DNA from: an uncultured Bacteroidia bacterium
Lineage (GTDB): Bacteria > Bacteroidota > Bacteroidia > Bacteroidales > Prolixibacteraceae
Direction: 5' to 3'
DNA: 64,000 bases
Assembly (NCBI GenBank): GCA_903905505.1
Contig: CAIVGL010000074.1
Location: 22,278-86,277, forward strand
Numbering within the stretch: position 1 is the first letter of the stretch; each line of letters opens with the position of its first letter. The translations under genes and the position numbers were made by a program. The notes below the pieces were generated by a model that did no database searches, was not told where the DNA came from, and saw only the letters and a list, made by a program, of their open reading frames with translations. Positions 46,158 to 56,404 of the stretch are shown here, in pieces.

Positions 46158-48260
46158 TTAATTCTCATTCTTTTCGTTCTCTTCCATCTGAGTTCTCAAA
46201 GCTGCCAATTCGCTAATATCTCCAAGGGTTGTTTTCTCAGAGGTATCTTTAGGTGCTTTAACAGTTTTAGCTGCGGCTTTTGGAGCTGCTGGCTTTTTCT
46301 TAACTGTTGTATCATCAGATTTCTTTGTGTCTTCGTAAACACGAGAGTGCGATAAGATGATCCGTTTAGCTGATTTCGAGAATTCAATAACCTTAAAGTC
46401 AAGCTTCTCTTCCATTTTAACGTTTGAACCATCTTCTTTTACCAGATGACGTGGAGTAGCGAAACCTTCAACACCATAAGGTAATGAGATAACAGCACCC
46501 TTATCAAATAGATCAATCACAGTACCTTCGTGAACTGAATCAACCGTAAAGATTGTTTCAAAAACATCCCATGGATTCTCTTCCAATTGTTTATGGCCAA
46601 GACTTAAACGACGATTTTCTTTATCGATATCAAGAACTTGAACATCAACTTCTGATCCGATTGCCGTAAATTCAGATGGATGTTTAATTTTCTTAGTCCA
46701 GCTTAAATCGCTAATGTGAATTAAACCGTCAACACCTTCTTCGATCTCAACAAAGACACCAAAATTGGTGAAGTTACGTACACGTGCAACATGTTTAGAA
46801 CCAATGATGTATTTAGCTTCGATTTTATCCCATGGATCATTCTTCATTTGTTTGATACCAAGAGACATCTTACGCTCATCACGATCAAGAGTTAAGATTG
46901 TCGCTTCTACTTCGTCTCCAACTTTCAAGAAGTCTTGAGCAGAACGTAGGTGCTGTGACCAGCTCATTTCTGATACGTGAATTAAACCTTCAACACCAGC
47001 TGCAATCTCGATAAATGCGCCATAGTCTGCCATAACGACAACCTTGCCTTTAACAACATCACCAACTTTAAGTTCGCCACTTAGATTATCCCATGGGTGA
47101 GCCGAAAGTTGTTTTAAGCCTAATGCAATCCGTTTTTTGTCATCATCAAAATCAAGGATTACCACGTTGATCTTCTGATCAAGTTGTACGATTTCATTTG
47201 GATGAGCTACACGGCCCCAGCTTAGGTCGGTAATATGGATAAGTCCATCTACGCCACCAAGGTCGATAAATACTCCGTAAGAGGTAATGTTCTTAACTGT
47301 TCCTTCAAGAACCTGTCCTTTTTCAAGTTTAGAAATGATATCCTTCTTCTGTTGCTCAAGTTCTGCTTCGATAAGTGCTTTGTGAGAAACAACAACATTA
47401 CGGAATTCATGATTAATCTTAACCACTTTGAATTCCATCGTTTTATTCACATAAATATCGTAGTCACGAATTGGTTTAACATCAATTTGTGAACCAGGCA
47501 AGAAGGCTTCGATTCCGAATACATCGACAATCATACCACCTTTCGTACGGCATTTGATGAATCCAGTAATAATTTCGTCATTTTCAAGGGCTGCATTAAC
47601 ACGATCCCAGCTGCGCAATGCACGAGCTTTCTTGTGTGATAGTGCAAGCTGACCTTTTTTGTCTTCGAGAGTTTCAACATAAACCTCTACTAGATCACCA
47701 ATGTTCAACGCTGGGTTGTATCTGAACTCATTCACAGAGACAATACCGTCTGATTTGTAACCGATATCAACAACAACTTCACGCTTATTCATCGAGATCA
47801 CTCGTCCATCAACAACTTCTTTCTCTTGAAGAATAGAAAGTGTGTTTTCGTACAAGTCTGTCATCTCTTTTTTCGTGGCAGAACTGTTTACTGATTTAGT
47901 ACCTTCAAAGTCATCCCAATCAAAATCCACTTCAGCTTCTGCAGTAGTCTCTTTGATTACTTTTTGCGCTACAGGTGCAGCCTCAACAGGAGCAGGAATT
48001 TCAACAGCAATTTTTGGTTTCTTTTCTGCTATTACAGCAGGAATTTCTTCAGCTTCTTCTACTACCTCAGCTACTTTAGCTTTCTTAGCAGGTTTTTCAG
48101 CGGGAGCTTCTGCAGCTACTTTAGTTTTCTTAGCCGCCTTAGCAGGAGCTTCATCGGCAACCTTAGTTTTTTTTGCTGCTTTTGCTACAGGTGTAGCAGA
48201 CACTTTTGCGGAGTTATCCGCAGCCTCATTCGTGTCGAGACTTTCGTTAATTTCACTCAT
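46158..48260 (-). CDS. rpsA: 30S ribosomal protein S1 with long Ala/Lys-rich tails
   Basis: A 700-residue S1 protein. The central ~500 residues hold six S1 (OB-fold) repeats; repeats 3-6 show the GVFI/GAFIEI, VxGLIHxSxxSW and LGxKQLxxxPWD signatures. The first ~125 residues are low complexity, with imperfect repeats built on AKKTKVADEAPA-type units. The C-terminal ~60 residues are again Lys/Ala/Pro-rich before a conserved LGDISELAALRTQM end. S1 binds mRNA and helps initiation; these extra tails are basic and presumably disordered. A strong -7 box lies 51 bases upstream. Confidence 0.96.
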   Translation of the reverse strand: MSEINESLDTNEAADNSAKVSATPVAKAAKKTKVADEAPAKAAKKTKVAAEAPAEKPAKKAKVAEVVEEAEEIPAVIAEKKPKIAVEIPAPVEAAPVAQKVIKETTAEAEVDFDWDDFEGTKSVNSSATKKEMTDLYENTLSILQEKEVVDGRVISMNKREVVVDIGYKSDGIVSVNEFRYNPALNIGDLVEVYVETLEDKKGQLALSHKKARALRSWDRVNAALENDEIITGFIKCRTKGGMIVDVFGIEAFLPGSQIDVKPIRDYDIYVNKTMEFKVVKINHEFRNVVVSHKALIEAELEQQKKDIISKLEKGQVLEGTVKNITSYGVFIDLGGVDGLIHITDLSWGRVAHPNEIVQLDQKINVVILDFDDDKKRIALGLKQLSAHPWDNLSGELKVGDVVKGKVVVMADYGAFIEIAAGVEGLIHVSEMSWSQHLRSAQDFLKVGDEVEATILTLDRDERKMSLGIKQMKNDPWDKIEAKYIIGSKHVARVRNFTNFGVFVEIEEGVDGLIHISDLSWTKKIKHPSEFTAIGSEVDVQVLDIDKENRRLSLGHKQLEENPWDVFETIFTVDSVHEGTVIDLFDKGAVISLPYGVEGFATPRHLVKEDGSNVKMEEKLDFKVIEFSKSAKRIILSHSRVYEDTKKSDDTTVKKKPAAPKAAAKTVKAPKDTSEKTTLGDISELAALRTQMEENEKNEN

Positions 48261-48310
48261 TCAAATTGCGCTTAAAATTAATAGATTAGACATTATTTTT
48301 AACTGTGCGG

Positions 48311-48318
48311 CAAAAGTA
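48311..48318 (-). promoter_or_regulatory. Bacteroidota -7 promoter box (TACTTTTG) for rpsA
   Basis: Minus-strand TAnnTTTG match with a leader of about 45 bases. Confidence 0.55.
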
Positions 48319-48418
48319 AGATTTATCCCTTAATTATCAAATGATTATTGATTTTTTTTAATCGAAATTTCAATGCAACTCTTTTATTAATCTATTTTCT
48401 TTAATCAAAAATCAGTTT

Positions 48419-48426
48419 TATATTTG
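48419..48426 (+). promoter_or_regulatory. Bacteroidota -7 promoter box (TATATTTG) for the phosphosugar mutase
   Basis: TAnnTTTG match 57 bases before the ATG at 48483, divergent from the rpsA promoter. Confidence 0.5.
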
Positions 48427-48482
48427 ATTAATTTTAAATCTCTTGTAAAACGCTCAATCTAGCATCCTAATTTAACACTCAA

Positions 48483-50228
48483 ATGAATAATTCTACCACT
48501 CCTGAAAATATCATCCACAAAGCCACAGAATGGCTTACTGGAAACTACGATGATTCGACTAAAAGAGCGGTACAAGAGCTCTTCGACAATCCAGACAATA
48601 CGCATCTAATTGATGCATTCTATCGTGATCTCGAATTCGGAACTGGAGGACTACGTGGCATCATGGGCGTAGGCTCTAACCGAATGAATATATACACCGT
48701 TGGCGCTGCCACCCAAGGTCTTAGCACCTACCTCAAGATTGCCTTCTCACACCTCCCAAAGATCGGTGTTGCGATCGGTCACGACTGCAGAAATAACAGT
48801 CGACTCTTTGCTGAAACAGCCGCCGATATTTTTGCAGCCAATGGAATTAAAGTTTACCTATTCGAAGACCTCCGACCTACGCCTGAGATCTCGTTTGCAA
48901 TTCGGCATCTTGGACTACAAAGCGGCATTATCATAACCGCATCACATAATCCGAAGGAATACAATGGCTATAAAGCCTATTGGGATGATGGATCTCAAAT
49001 CGTTGAGCCTCACGACGAAAACATTATCCAAGAAGTGCTAAAAGTTAAAGTTGACCAAATCAAGCGAAATGGCCCAAAGGGTTTTATCGCCATACTTGGA
49101 GATGAAATGGATCAAGAATTCCTCAAGAATGTAGCTACTGTCTCACTCTCGCCTGAGATTATCAGAAGGCAAAAAGAGTTGAAAATAGTTTATACCCCAA
49201 TCCATGGAAGCGGGGTTAAACTTATACCGATGGCCTTAGCGAAACTTGGATTTACCAATGTTATTCATGTTCCGGAGCAAGATGTGGTGAGTGGTGAGTT
49301 TCCAACCGTGATCTCCCCTAACCCCGAAGAACCTGCAGCCATGAAGCTTGCTATCGAAAAAGCAATCGAGACCGATGCTGACCTTGTAATGGCATCAGAT
49401 CCAGACGCTGACCGATTAGGCATTGCCATTCGGAATCACAAAGGAGATTTCATATTAGTCAATGGAAATCAGACCGTATTGATTTTTCTGTATTACATCA
49501 TTACCCAACGACGAGCCTTAGGTCTTTTGAAAGGCAATGAATTTGTAGTAAAGACGATTGTAACTTCTGAATTAGCGGCTGAAATAGCGAGCAAAAATGG
49601 AGTCGAATATTATGACTGCTACACTGGATTCAAATACATTGCAGAGGTTATTCGGGAAAACGAAGGTATCAAGCAATACATTGGTGGTGGAGAAGAAAGT
49701 TTTGGATTTATGCCTTCTGATTTCGTGCGGGATAAAGATGCTGTCAGCTCTTGTTCCTTGATGGCTGAGATTGCAGCGTGGGCAAAAGATCAAAATAAGA
49801 CACTTTTTGACATTCTGCTTGAGATTTATGCAGAGTATGGCTACTCCAAAGAGAAAATGAAATATGTGGTTAGAACAGGAAAAAGTGGAGCAGAGGAGAT
49901 TGAACAACTCATGGTGAATTTTAGATCAAATCCACCCTCACAGCTTGCTGGTTCTCCTTTAGCGATCGTTAAGGACTATTTGACGTTAGAAGAGAAGAAT
50001 CTAAATTCAAACACGACCAAATCAATAAACCAAAAGATTACAGCCAACGTTTTACAATTCTTCACCGCTGACGGCACCAAAGTTTCGGTGCGACCTTCAG
50101 GTACTGAACCCAAAATAAAATTTTACATAGAGGTCAAAGATACACTTACTGACTCTGACCAATTTGACCTCTTAGAAGCAAAAACAAATTTCAAAATTGA
50201 CCAGGTTATGAAGGATCTTGGATTGTAA
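48483..50228 (+). CDS. Phospho-sugar mutase (phosphoglucomutase/phosphomannomutase)
   Basis: A 581-residue alpha-D-phosphohexomutase. The phosphoserine loop reads ITASHNPKEYNGYK, the metal loop ASDPDADRLGIA, the sugar-binding loop GGEESFGF, and the phosphate-binding loop RPSGTEPKIKFYIE. The length and the GLRGIMGVGSNRMN opening match the long PgcA/PGM2-like group acting on glucose 1-phosphate, with possible phosphopentomutase activity. Own promoter; no operon partner. Confidence 0.93.
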   Translation: MNNSTTPENIIHKATEWLTGNYDDSTKRAVQELFDNPDNTHLIDAFYRDLEFGTGGLRGIMGVGSNRMNIYTVGAATQGLSTYLKIAFSHLPKIGVAIGHDCRNNSRLFAETAADIFAANGIKVYLFEDLRPTPEISFAIRHLGLQSGIIITASHNPKEYNGYKAYWDDGSQIVEPHDENIIQEVLKVKVDQIKRNGPKGFIAILGDEMDQEFLKNVATVSLSPEIIRRQKELKIVYTPIHGSGVKLIPMALAKLGFTNVIHVPEQDVVSGEFPTVISPNPEEPAAMKLAIEKAIETDADLVMASDPDADRLGIAIRNHKGDFILVNGNQTVLIFLYYIITQRRALGLLKGNEFVVKTIVTSELAAEIASKNGVEYYDCYTGFKYIAEVIRENEGIKQYIGGGEESFGFMPSDFVRDKDAVSSCSLMAEIAAWAKDQNKTLFDILLEIYAEYGYSKEKMKYVVRTGKSGAEEIEQLMVNFRSNPPSQLAGSPLAIVKDYLTLEEKNLNSNTTKSINQKITANVLQFFTADGTKVSVRPSGTEPKIKFYIEVKDTLTDSDQFDLLEAKTNFKIDQVMKDLGL

Positions 50229-50234
50229 AAAATT

Positions 50235-50242
50235 TACCTTTG
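50235..50242 (+). promoter_or_regulatory. Bacteroidota -7 promoter box (TACCTTTG) for the DUF1080 gene
   Basis: TAnnTTTG match 76 bases before the ATG at 50318. Confidence 0.5.
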
Positions 50243-50317
50243 CAATCAAAATTTAAAAACTCAACCGATTATCAACAAAAACAAATTAATTAAATCTATC
50301 TGTATAATTTAAAAAAG

Positions 50318-51082
50318 ATGAAAAGAATCGTATTAGTAGCTAGTTTCCTTGGAGCATTTAGCGCATTTGCTCAACACCAAAACCCTGAAAATGCAAAAAT
50401 GAAACCTGAAATGACTGAATTTTGGGATCCAGAAGTTGCAGTTATCACCCCTGCGGAAAGCAATTCTAACGCGCCATCAGACGCAATCGTTTTATTCGAT
50501 GGCACTCCTGAGGGATTAGCTCAGAATTGGACAAATAACAAAGGTGAAGCACCTGGATGGGTTGTTGCTGACAATTGCGCAACGGTAACCAAAGGGACTG
50601 GTGGTCTCAAAACAAAAATGACTTTTGAAGATTTCCAACTTCATATCGAATGGCGCACTCCTGCTGTTGTTGACACAGCAAGCAAAAGCCAAGGTAGAGG
50701 CAACTCGGGAATATTTCTCCAAGAGCGTTACGAGCTTCAAATACTTGACAACTATGGTAACAGAACCTACAGAAATGGTCAAGCAGGTTCTTTTTACAAA
50801 CAACACCCTCCTTTGGTGAATGTCTGCAAAAAGCCAGGAGAATGGCAAACCTACGATGTAATTTATACTGCACCACGATTTAAAGCAGACAGCACCTTGT
50901 TTAGCCCTGCAAGAGCAACTGTGCTTCAGAATGGTGTTTTAGTGCAAAACAATGTTCAGCTATTAGGTCCAACAGAATACATTGGGATTCCAAAATATAA
51001 ATTTCATGGCCCAGCAGGGATTTCGCTTCAAGATCATGGCAATCCGACAAGCTATCGTAATATTTGGCTTCGAAAATTATAA
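50318..51082 (+). CDS. DUF1080 (3-keto-disaccharide hydrolase-like) exported protein
   Basis: A 254-residue secreted protein with a signal peptide ending SAFAQ. The rest is one lectin-like jelly roll: VLFDGTPEGLAQNW, TKMTFEDFQLHIEWRTPA, GRGNSGIFLQERYELQILDNYGN, NVCKKPGEWQTYDVIYTAP and GPTEYIG are standard DUF1080 blocks. Proteins of this family cleave 3-keto glycosides or bind sugars. Full length for a single-domain member. It stands alone with its own promoter and a long terminator hairpin, and is unrelated in position to the DUF1080-PHP gene at 15 kb. Confidence 0.9.
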   Translation: MKRIVLVASFLGAFSAFAQHQNPENAKMKPEMTEFWDPEVAVITPAESNSNAPSDAIVLFDGTPEGLAQNWTNNKGEAPGWVVADNCATVTKGTGGLKTKMTFEDFQLHIEWRTPAVVDTASKSQGRGNSGIFLQERYELQILDNYGNRTYRNGQAGSFYKQHPPLVNVCKKPGEWQTYDVIYTAPRFKADSTLFSPARATVLQNGVLVQNNVQLLGPTEYIGIPKYKFHGPAGISLQDHGNPTSYRNIWLRKL

Positions 51083-51089
51083 TCGACCA

Positions 51090-51143
51090 CTTGCTCAAAC
51101 TAAAAAATGCTCATTTAATTGGGCATTTTTTAGTTTGAGCAAG
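51090..51143 (+). terminator. Long hairpin terminator after the DUF1080 gene
   Basis: A 23-bp stem starting CTTGCTCAAAC with an eight-base loop and an internal ATTTTTTAG stretch on the 3' arm. The symmetric A/T-runs resemble the terminator at 26623. Confidence 0.8.
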
Positions 51144-51244
51144 TTCTATCGAAAGAGAACCAGAAACTTAGGAAGTCTAAATAATTGGTCTATTCATGAA
51201 TTCTTAACTTTTCAACACCACGACTCTCCTAAGACAATAATCCA

Positions 51245-51252
51245 TATATTTG
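51245..51252 (+). promoter_or_regulatory. Bacteroidota -7 promoter box (TATATTTG) for guaA
   Basis: TAnnTTTG match 34 bases before the guaA ATG. No purine riboswitch fold was recognised in the short leader. Confidence 0.55.
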
Positions 51253-51285
51253 TGACCATTACCCTTTGACATAAAACAACAACCG

Positions 51286-52815
51286 ATGCAGGAAAAAATT
51301 ATCATCCTTGATTTTGGATCTCAGTACACACAATTGATCGGACGCCGTGTTCGCGAGCACAATGTATATTGCGAAATTCACCCCTTCAACCACTATCCAG
51401 AGCTGGATGACTCTGTCAAAGGGGTAATACTCTCTGGTAGCCCATATTCGGTGCGTGATGAGAATGGTCCAAGAATAAATCTCGAGAAGATAAAAGGTCA
51501 TTTTCCGCTACTCGGAGTCTGTTACGGAGCTCAATATCTTGCTCATTTCTTTGGCGGAGAAGTTGCCGCATCAGACTCAAGAGAATATGGAAGAGCGAAA
51601 CTTACAGTTGTTGAGAAAGAGAGTGTTTTATTGAAAGGATTAAGTACAAATTCTCAAGTTTGGATGTCGCACGGCGATACTATTGTTAGTTTGCCAAAAA
51701 ATTACACCATCATCGCCTCAACAGACGACGTGGAGAATGCGGCCTACAGAATTGAAGGTGAAGAGACCTATGCGATTCAATTTCATCCAGAGGTTTATCA
51801 TACCACAGAGGGTTCAATTCTATTAGAAAATTTCTTGGTAAGCATCTGTGGATGCAAGCAAGACTGGACACCCGATTCATTTATTGAAACAACAATTGCG
51901 AATATAAGAAGCACAGTTGGCAACGACAAAGTTGTGCTCGGTCTTTCGGGTGGCGTTGACTCAACGGTTGCGGGTGTTTTACTCCACAAGGCGATTGGTG
52001 AAAACCTAACTTGTATTTTTGTCGACAACGGATTACTTCGCAAAAATGAGTTTCAAGATGTATTAGATTCCTATCAACATATGGGACTCAACGTTATTGG
52101 CGTTGATGCCAGGGAGCGATTCTGGACCGATCTCAAAGGGATCACAGATCCCGAGACTAAACGAAAAGTTATTGGTCGTGATTTTATCGAGGTGTTTGAT
52201 ATTGAAGCACATAAAATAAAAGAGGTAAAATGGCTTGCCCAAGGGACGATCTATCCTGATGTTATTGAATCGGTTTCGGTCAATGGTCCTTCAGCGACAA
52301 TTAAGTCGCACCATAACGTAGGTGGACTACCTGCCAAAATGAATCTCAAAGTTGTAGAGCCGTTAAATCTTCTCTTTAAGGATGAAGTACGCCGGGTTGG
52401 TAAGGCCTTAGGCATTAAGCCGGAATTATTAGGGCGTCATCCTTTCCCAGGTCCAGGGCTAGGAATTCGAATCTTAAGTGATGTCACGCCGGAGAAGGTT
52501 CGGATCTTACAAGAAGCGGATGCAATTTTCGTTAATGGCCTCAAAGAATGGGGATTATACGACAAAGTTTGGCAAGCAGGTGTTATGTTACTTCCTGTGC
52601 AATCGGTTGGTGTAATGGGCGATGAGCGAACCTATGAGAATGTCGTTGCGTTAAGAGCAGTTGCCTCAACAGATGGGATGACTGCCGACTGGGTTCATCT
52701 TCCATATGAGTTCCTGGCCAAAGTCTCTAATGACATCATTAATAAGGTTCCTGGAATAAATCGAGTGGTTTACGATATCAGCTCTAAGCCACCAGCAACG
52801 ATTGAGTGGGAATAA
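51286..52815 (+). CDS. guaA: GMP synthase (glutamine-hydrolysing)
   Basis: Amidates XMP to GMP. A 509-residue two-domain enzyme. The N-terminal class I glutaminase has nucleophile C79 in GVCYGAQY and the His/Glu pair in FHPEVYH. The PP-loop ATPase has [10 protein letters not shown], and the C-terminal dimerisation domain contains [13 protein letters not shown] and ends [10 protein letters not shown]. Length and order are normal. Single gene. Confidence 0.98.
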   Translation: MQEKIIILDFGSQYTQLIGRRVREHNVYCEIHPFNHYPELDDSVKGVILSGSPYSVRDENGPRINLEKIKGHFPLLGVCYGAQYLAHFFGGEVAASDSREYGRAKLTVVEKESVLLKGLSTNSQVWMSHGDTIVSLPKNYTIIASTDDVENAAYRIEGEETYAIQFHPEVYHTTEGSILLENFLVSICGCKQDWTPDSFIETTIANIRSTVGNDKVVLGLSGGVDSTVAGVLLHKAIGENLTCIFVDNGLLRKNEFQDVLDSYQHMGLNVIGVDARERFWTDLKGITDPETKRKVIGRDFIEVFDIEAHKIKEVKWLAQGTIYPDVIESVSVNGPSATIKSHHNVGGLPAKMNLKVVEPLNLLFKDEVRRVGKALGIKPELLGRHPFPGPGLGIRILSDVTPEKVRILQEADAIFVNGLKEWGLYDKVWQAGVMLLPVQSVGVMGDERTYENVVALRAVASTDGMTADWVHLPYEFLAKVSNDIINKVPGINRVVYDISSKPPATIEWE

Positions 52816-52845
52816 TAAAGTTCCATTTAACGATCAAATCGAACG

Positions 52846-53778
52846 TTAAATAGCCGAAACGCTAACAATATTTGCAGCAATTAATTTCGCTTCGCCACTC
52901 CAACGATAGGCCGAAAGAATCTCATTGCCTGCCACTCCACTATCCACACAGCAGATATTTTCTTGCAATATTGAAGCCCCTTCGCTTAAGTTGTAATGAC
53001 CTACAAATACAGGTGGATCATTCAGATCATAGGGCTCGAAAGAGGGTGCCAGCTCTCGTGGAACGGTATATTCAGGAAGGGTGAATTTATTCCCAAAAGC
53101 GAGGGAACGAAAAGTTTTATTATGAGGAGACTCCCACCAATTGATCCGGAAAGACTTTCGACTTAAACCTTCTGAACATTTCAAAATAAGATCAGAAGGA
53201 CATTTAAAATCAAGTCCTTTGAGAATTCGAAGTATAACGACAGCAGAAGGGTGTTGTTTTTCGTGAATCGTACGCAAGAAATCCTTTTTCAGCCTCCCTT
53301 CTGGCAGAAAACTCTTGAGATAATTTAAGTCGGAGTTATTCCAATAGGCATGCACAAGACGAATCCCTTGAAGATCTAAAAACAGCGGCAAAGTACGAAG
53401 CCATTTTCGGTGGTCGCGCCACTCCTCTTCACGAGTTAAGAATGCAGTTACGGTGCTCTGTATTTGATTGCGATTACCCGCAATATGTTTGGAGAGATAC
53501 ACCCCTCTGGAGTCCTTAATGTAGTAAAGAATAGCACTGTATTCGTGATTTCCTAAGATTGCAAGGGCTGTACCAGCTTCATGCATCGATCGCACGATCT
53601 GAATTGTTTCTCTAATTTCAGGACCGCGATTTATAAAATCCCCAATAAAAATCACTTTCCGCTTGGGATGTTTCCATACCCCTCCAACAACAGCATAGCC
53701 CATATTCTTCAGAAGTTTCTTCAGAAGTGTTGCATGACCATGCACATCGCCTATGATATCGTAATACTCTGTAACCAT
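52846..53778 (-). CDS. Metallophosphoesterase (PPP/ApaH-like)
   Basis: A 310-residue calcineurin-fold phosphoesterase. The metal motifs are in order: DIIGDVHGH, FIGDFINRGP, ILGNHEY, a later His in RLVHAYW, and FVGHYNL near the C-terminus. The set matches the PPP family (Ser/Thr phosphatases, bis(5'-nucleosyl)-tetraphosphatases), where GDxxDRG appears here as GDFINRG with Asn in place of Asp. The substrate is unknown. It converges with guaA. Confidence 0.88.
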   Translation of the reverse strand: MVTEYYDIIGDVHGHATLLKKLLKNMGYAVVGGVWKHPKRKVIFIGDFINRGPEIRETIQIVRSMHEAGTALAILGNHEYSAILYYIKDSRGVYLSKHIAGNRNQIQSTVTAFLTREEEWRDHRKWLRTLPLFLDLQGIRLVHAYWNNSDLNYLKSFLPEGRLKKDFLRTIHEKQHPSAVVILRILKGLDFKCPSDLILKCSEGLSRKSFRINWWESPHNKTFRSLAFGNKFTLPEYTVPRELAPSFEPYDLNDPPVFVGHYNLSEGASILQENICCVDSGVAGNEILSAYRWSGEAKLIAANIVSVSAI

Positions 53779-53894
53779 TAATCTTCAAAATTAAAAATAT
53801 TTAGCAAACACCTTACAACCGCGAATGGATTAATCTAAAAATACGACTTAATTGACTAAAATAGGACCCAGGCATCTATATATAAAAAACTAAA

Positions 53895-53926
53895 AAAGGC
53901 CATCTCTAGATTTAGAGATGGCCTTT
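53895..53926. terminator. Terminator after the galactose transporter/galK unit
   Basis: A 14-bp stem AAAGGCCATCTCTA with a four-base loop and A/T-runs on both sides; it ends the minus-strand sugar transporter gene. Confidence 0.85.
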
Positions 53927-53945
53927 AAAAAATTTATCGATTGAC

Positions 53946-55172
53946 CTATGACCGAATTCGAGAACCCTTCTTGGCGAAGAATACTAGATAGGCATAATAC
54001 ACAAACAGACAGCTTACTGCAATTACAACAGAGCCGGTCAGAGTTTGAACGGCAGCCATAGTTGGAGTTAGAATAGCGGCACCAATAACAGAGGTCGCAA
54101 TAACACCAGAGGCGACCTTCGCATGCGGGCCTAAGTCTTCTAGAGAAAGACTATAAATAACAGGCCACATAATTGAATGGAATAATCCCGTCCCTAAGAA
54201 AAGCCATATACCTAATGTTGGGGCACTTGAACCTATCGCGAATGAGGCAGCAAGCATTGCTGATCCACCAAAAGCACAAAGCGTTAAAATCTGACTAGCG
54301 CTATATTTGCGAAGAATAAAGATCCCTAGCACGCGACCTACCATCAAACCACCCCAATAGTATTTCAACATGTCGGTTGCTTGAATATTTTGAAGGCCAA
54401 GGTGTTTTACATAATCACCAAAAAAGCTTGGAATTCCTACTTCAATACCCATATAAAAGAATATCGCAAGTGATCCTAGCCAAACATGGGGGTATTTAAA
54501 TGCACTAACCTTATAGTTTTTAGGTTCTGCAACTGCATCATCGGTCTCTTTTATTTCAGGCAGTTTTAAGAAAAACATAATAACCAGAATTAGTGCGGTT
54601 ACCACACCAATCATTAAAAATGGACCTTTTACAATCTCTTGTATTGCGGAGTTAGCCATTGGTTTTCCAGCTTCAATATTAGGTGTAACCAATAACATGG
54701 AGACAAATATTGGAGCAAAGACAGTTGCCACAGAATTCAAAGCATTGGTAAGCGTCAATCGACTGGCCGCAGTTTCGGGGCTTCCCATTGCATTCACATA
54801 AGGACCAGCAACAACTTGTAGAATTACCACTCCGATGGCAAATATAGATACTGCACTTAAGAAACCATAATAACCCATTCCGACTCCTGGTATTGAAAGG
54901 AAAAATCCTGCCGAGATCAGTGCTAGTCCGAGTAAAACTCCGCTCTTATATCCAATGCGCATCAACAACAAGCCAACTGGAACAGATAAGATATAAGCGC
55001 CATAAAAGAAACTATTAGGAAGTTGTTTCTCTACATCATCCAAGCCAAACGCATTTTTCAAAAAGTCGATTGTCGAATTGTTCATTGTTGTAATGAACCC
55101 AAAAAGAAAAAACAAGGAGGCCATCACAATGAGTGGAAACAAGTACTTGTTTTTTGAAACTGAATCTGTCAT
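53946..55172 (-). CDS. Sugar:proton MFS transporter (FucP/GluP type)
   Basis: A 408-residue major facilitator with twelve helices of the fucose/glucose/galactose permease group. Characteristic are FFLFGFITTMNNSTIDFLK at helix 1, with the Asn-rich segment typical of GluP, then LLLMRIGYKSGVLLGL and VVAGPYVNAMGSP. Since galK follows 27 bases upstream on the same strand and galM is divergent, galactose (and perhaps glucose) is the likely substrate. Terminator follows. Confidence 0.9.
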   Translation of the reverse strand: MTDSVSKNKYLFPLIVMASLFFLFGFITTMNNSTIDFLKNAFGLDDVEKQLPNSFFYGAYILSVPVGLLLMRIGYKSGVLLGLALISAGFFLSIPGVGMGYYGFLSAVSIFAIGVVILQVVAGPYVNAMGSPETAASRLTLTNALNSVATVFAPIFVSMLLVTPNIEAGKPMANSAIQEIVKGPFLMIGVVTALILVIMFFLKLPEIKETDDAVAEPKNYKVSAFKYPHVWLGSLAIFFYMGIEVGIPSFFGDYVKHLGLQNIQATDMLKYYWGGLMVGRVLGIFILRKYSASQILTLCAFGGSAMLAASFAIGSSAPTLGIWLFLGTGLFHSIMWPVIYSLSLEDLGPHAKVASGVIATSVIGAAILTPTMAAVQTLTGSVVIAVSCLFVYYAYLVFFAKKGSRIRS

Positions 55173-55199
55173 AAGTTTTAAGATTAGGTATTTAGTTAA

Positions 55200-56360
55200 T
55201 TAAAATAATTTCTTTCCTCCGTCGCCAATTTCGGCCACATAAAATAGCGGTTTTAGCCCGGTCCGCTTTTCATAATTCGCACCTACTTGAGTGATAAACG
55301 TGTCAACTGCCTCATCTTTCACCAAGCTCACGGTACATCCACCGAAACCGCCACCCGTCATTCGGGTGCCAATAACGCCTGCAATCTTGCGACCCTCCTC
55401 AACCATGGTATCCAACTCAAGACCGGTAACTTCATAATCATCGCGTAACGAGTCGTGTGAGCCATTCATTAACAAACCAAATTTCTCAAGGTCACCAGCT
55501 TTCAATGCCGTCACAGCATCGGTAGTTCGTTGAATCTCGCTGACCACGTGACGGGCACGACGACGCACTGTTGAATCTTCAATTTTAGCTTCAACTTTTA
55601 GAAAATCGGCCCAAGAAATCTCGCCTAAAGCGTTAATCGATTGAAATGGCTGTATCGCTTTAACAGCAGCCTGGCACTCGGCAACTCGTTCATTGTATTT
55701 TCCAGAATCGAGCTTATGTGGACTATTGGTATTACTTATTACAATCTTTACTCCGTTGAGCTTAACTGGAACTAAGTCATAAGACAAGGTATCGCAATTT
55801 AGGAATACGGCATGATCCTTCTTGCCCATGGCAGAAACAAACTGGTCCATGATACCGCAATTAACAAGAGCAAATTCGTGCTCTGCTTTTTGCCCCATAA
55901 GAGCAAGTTCGATACGATCAATGCCAAAACCATACTCTTCGTTGATCAACACGGCAGTCGCAACCTCCAAAGCAGCAGAAGAAGACAACCCAGCACCTGT
56001 TGGAACATCGCCATAAAATAATAGATCTGCCCCTTTATCGAAGGCCAGACCTTTTTTTAGAAATTGAGCAAACACCCCGATTGGATAATTCACCCACTCT
56101 TTGCCAATAGGCTTGTTGAGTTCATCGACGCTCACCTCAGCCTCAAAAGGCATATTTTCAGAGGCAAATCGAACACTCTTCCGATCAGTAGTCCGGACCA
56201 GACAGTAAATTCCAAAACTTAAGGCACATGGGAAAACAAACCCGCCATTGTAGTCGGTATGCTCACCGATTAGATTAACTCGTCCTGGGGAAAAATATCC
56301 GCGAATATCGCCAGCCCCATATTTTTCAATAAATTTTGCTTTTAGTTGTTCGATTGTCAT
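55200..56360 (-). CDS. galK: Galactokinase
   Basis: Phosphorylates galactose at C1, the first Leloir step. A 386-residue GHMP kinase with galactokinase signature GRVNLIGEHTDYNGG near the N-terminus, the ATP loop PTGAGLSSSAALEVA, and MTGGGFGGCTVSLV near the C-terminus. It shares a promoter with the downstream transporter. galT and galE are not in the window. Confidence 0.97.
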   Translation of the reverse strand: MTIEQLKAKFIEKYGAGDIRGYFSPGRVNLIGEHTDYNGGFVFPCALSFGIYCLVRTTDRKSVRFASENMPFEAEVSVDELNKPIGKEWVNYPIGVFAQFLKKGLAFDKGADLLFYGDVPTGAGLSSSAALEVATAVLINEEYGFGIDRIELALMGQKAEHEFALVNCGIMDQFVSAMGKKDHAVFLNCDTLSYDLVPVKLNGVKIVISNTNSPHKLDSGKYNERVAECQAAVKAIQPFQSINALGEISWADFLKVEAKIEDSTVRRRARHVVSEIQRTTDAVTALKAGDLEKFGLLMNGSHDSLRDDYEVTGLELDTMVEEGRKIAGVIGTRMTGGGFGGCTVSLVKDEAVDTFITQVGANYEKRTGLKPLFYVAEIGDGGKKLF

Positions 56361-56404
56361 GTCGTTGATCTTTAAAATTTTTGTTATTTAAATTAAGGTC
56401 GCAA

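Noticed and set aside
47842..48333. 163-residue Ser/Ala-rich plus-strand ORF
   Set aside because: It is the reverse of the low-complexity N-terminal region of rpsA and has no independent signal; a second frame there is also open for the same reason.
52825..52851. ATTTAACG/CGTTAAAT inverted repeat between guaA and the phosphoesterase gene
   Set aside because: AT-rich 8-bp stem with a 11-base loop and no T-run; too weak to call a terminator.
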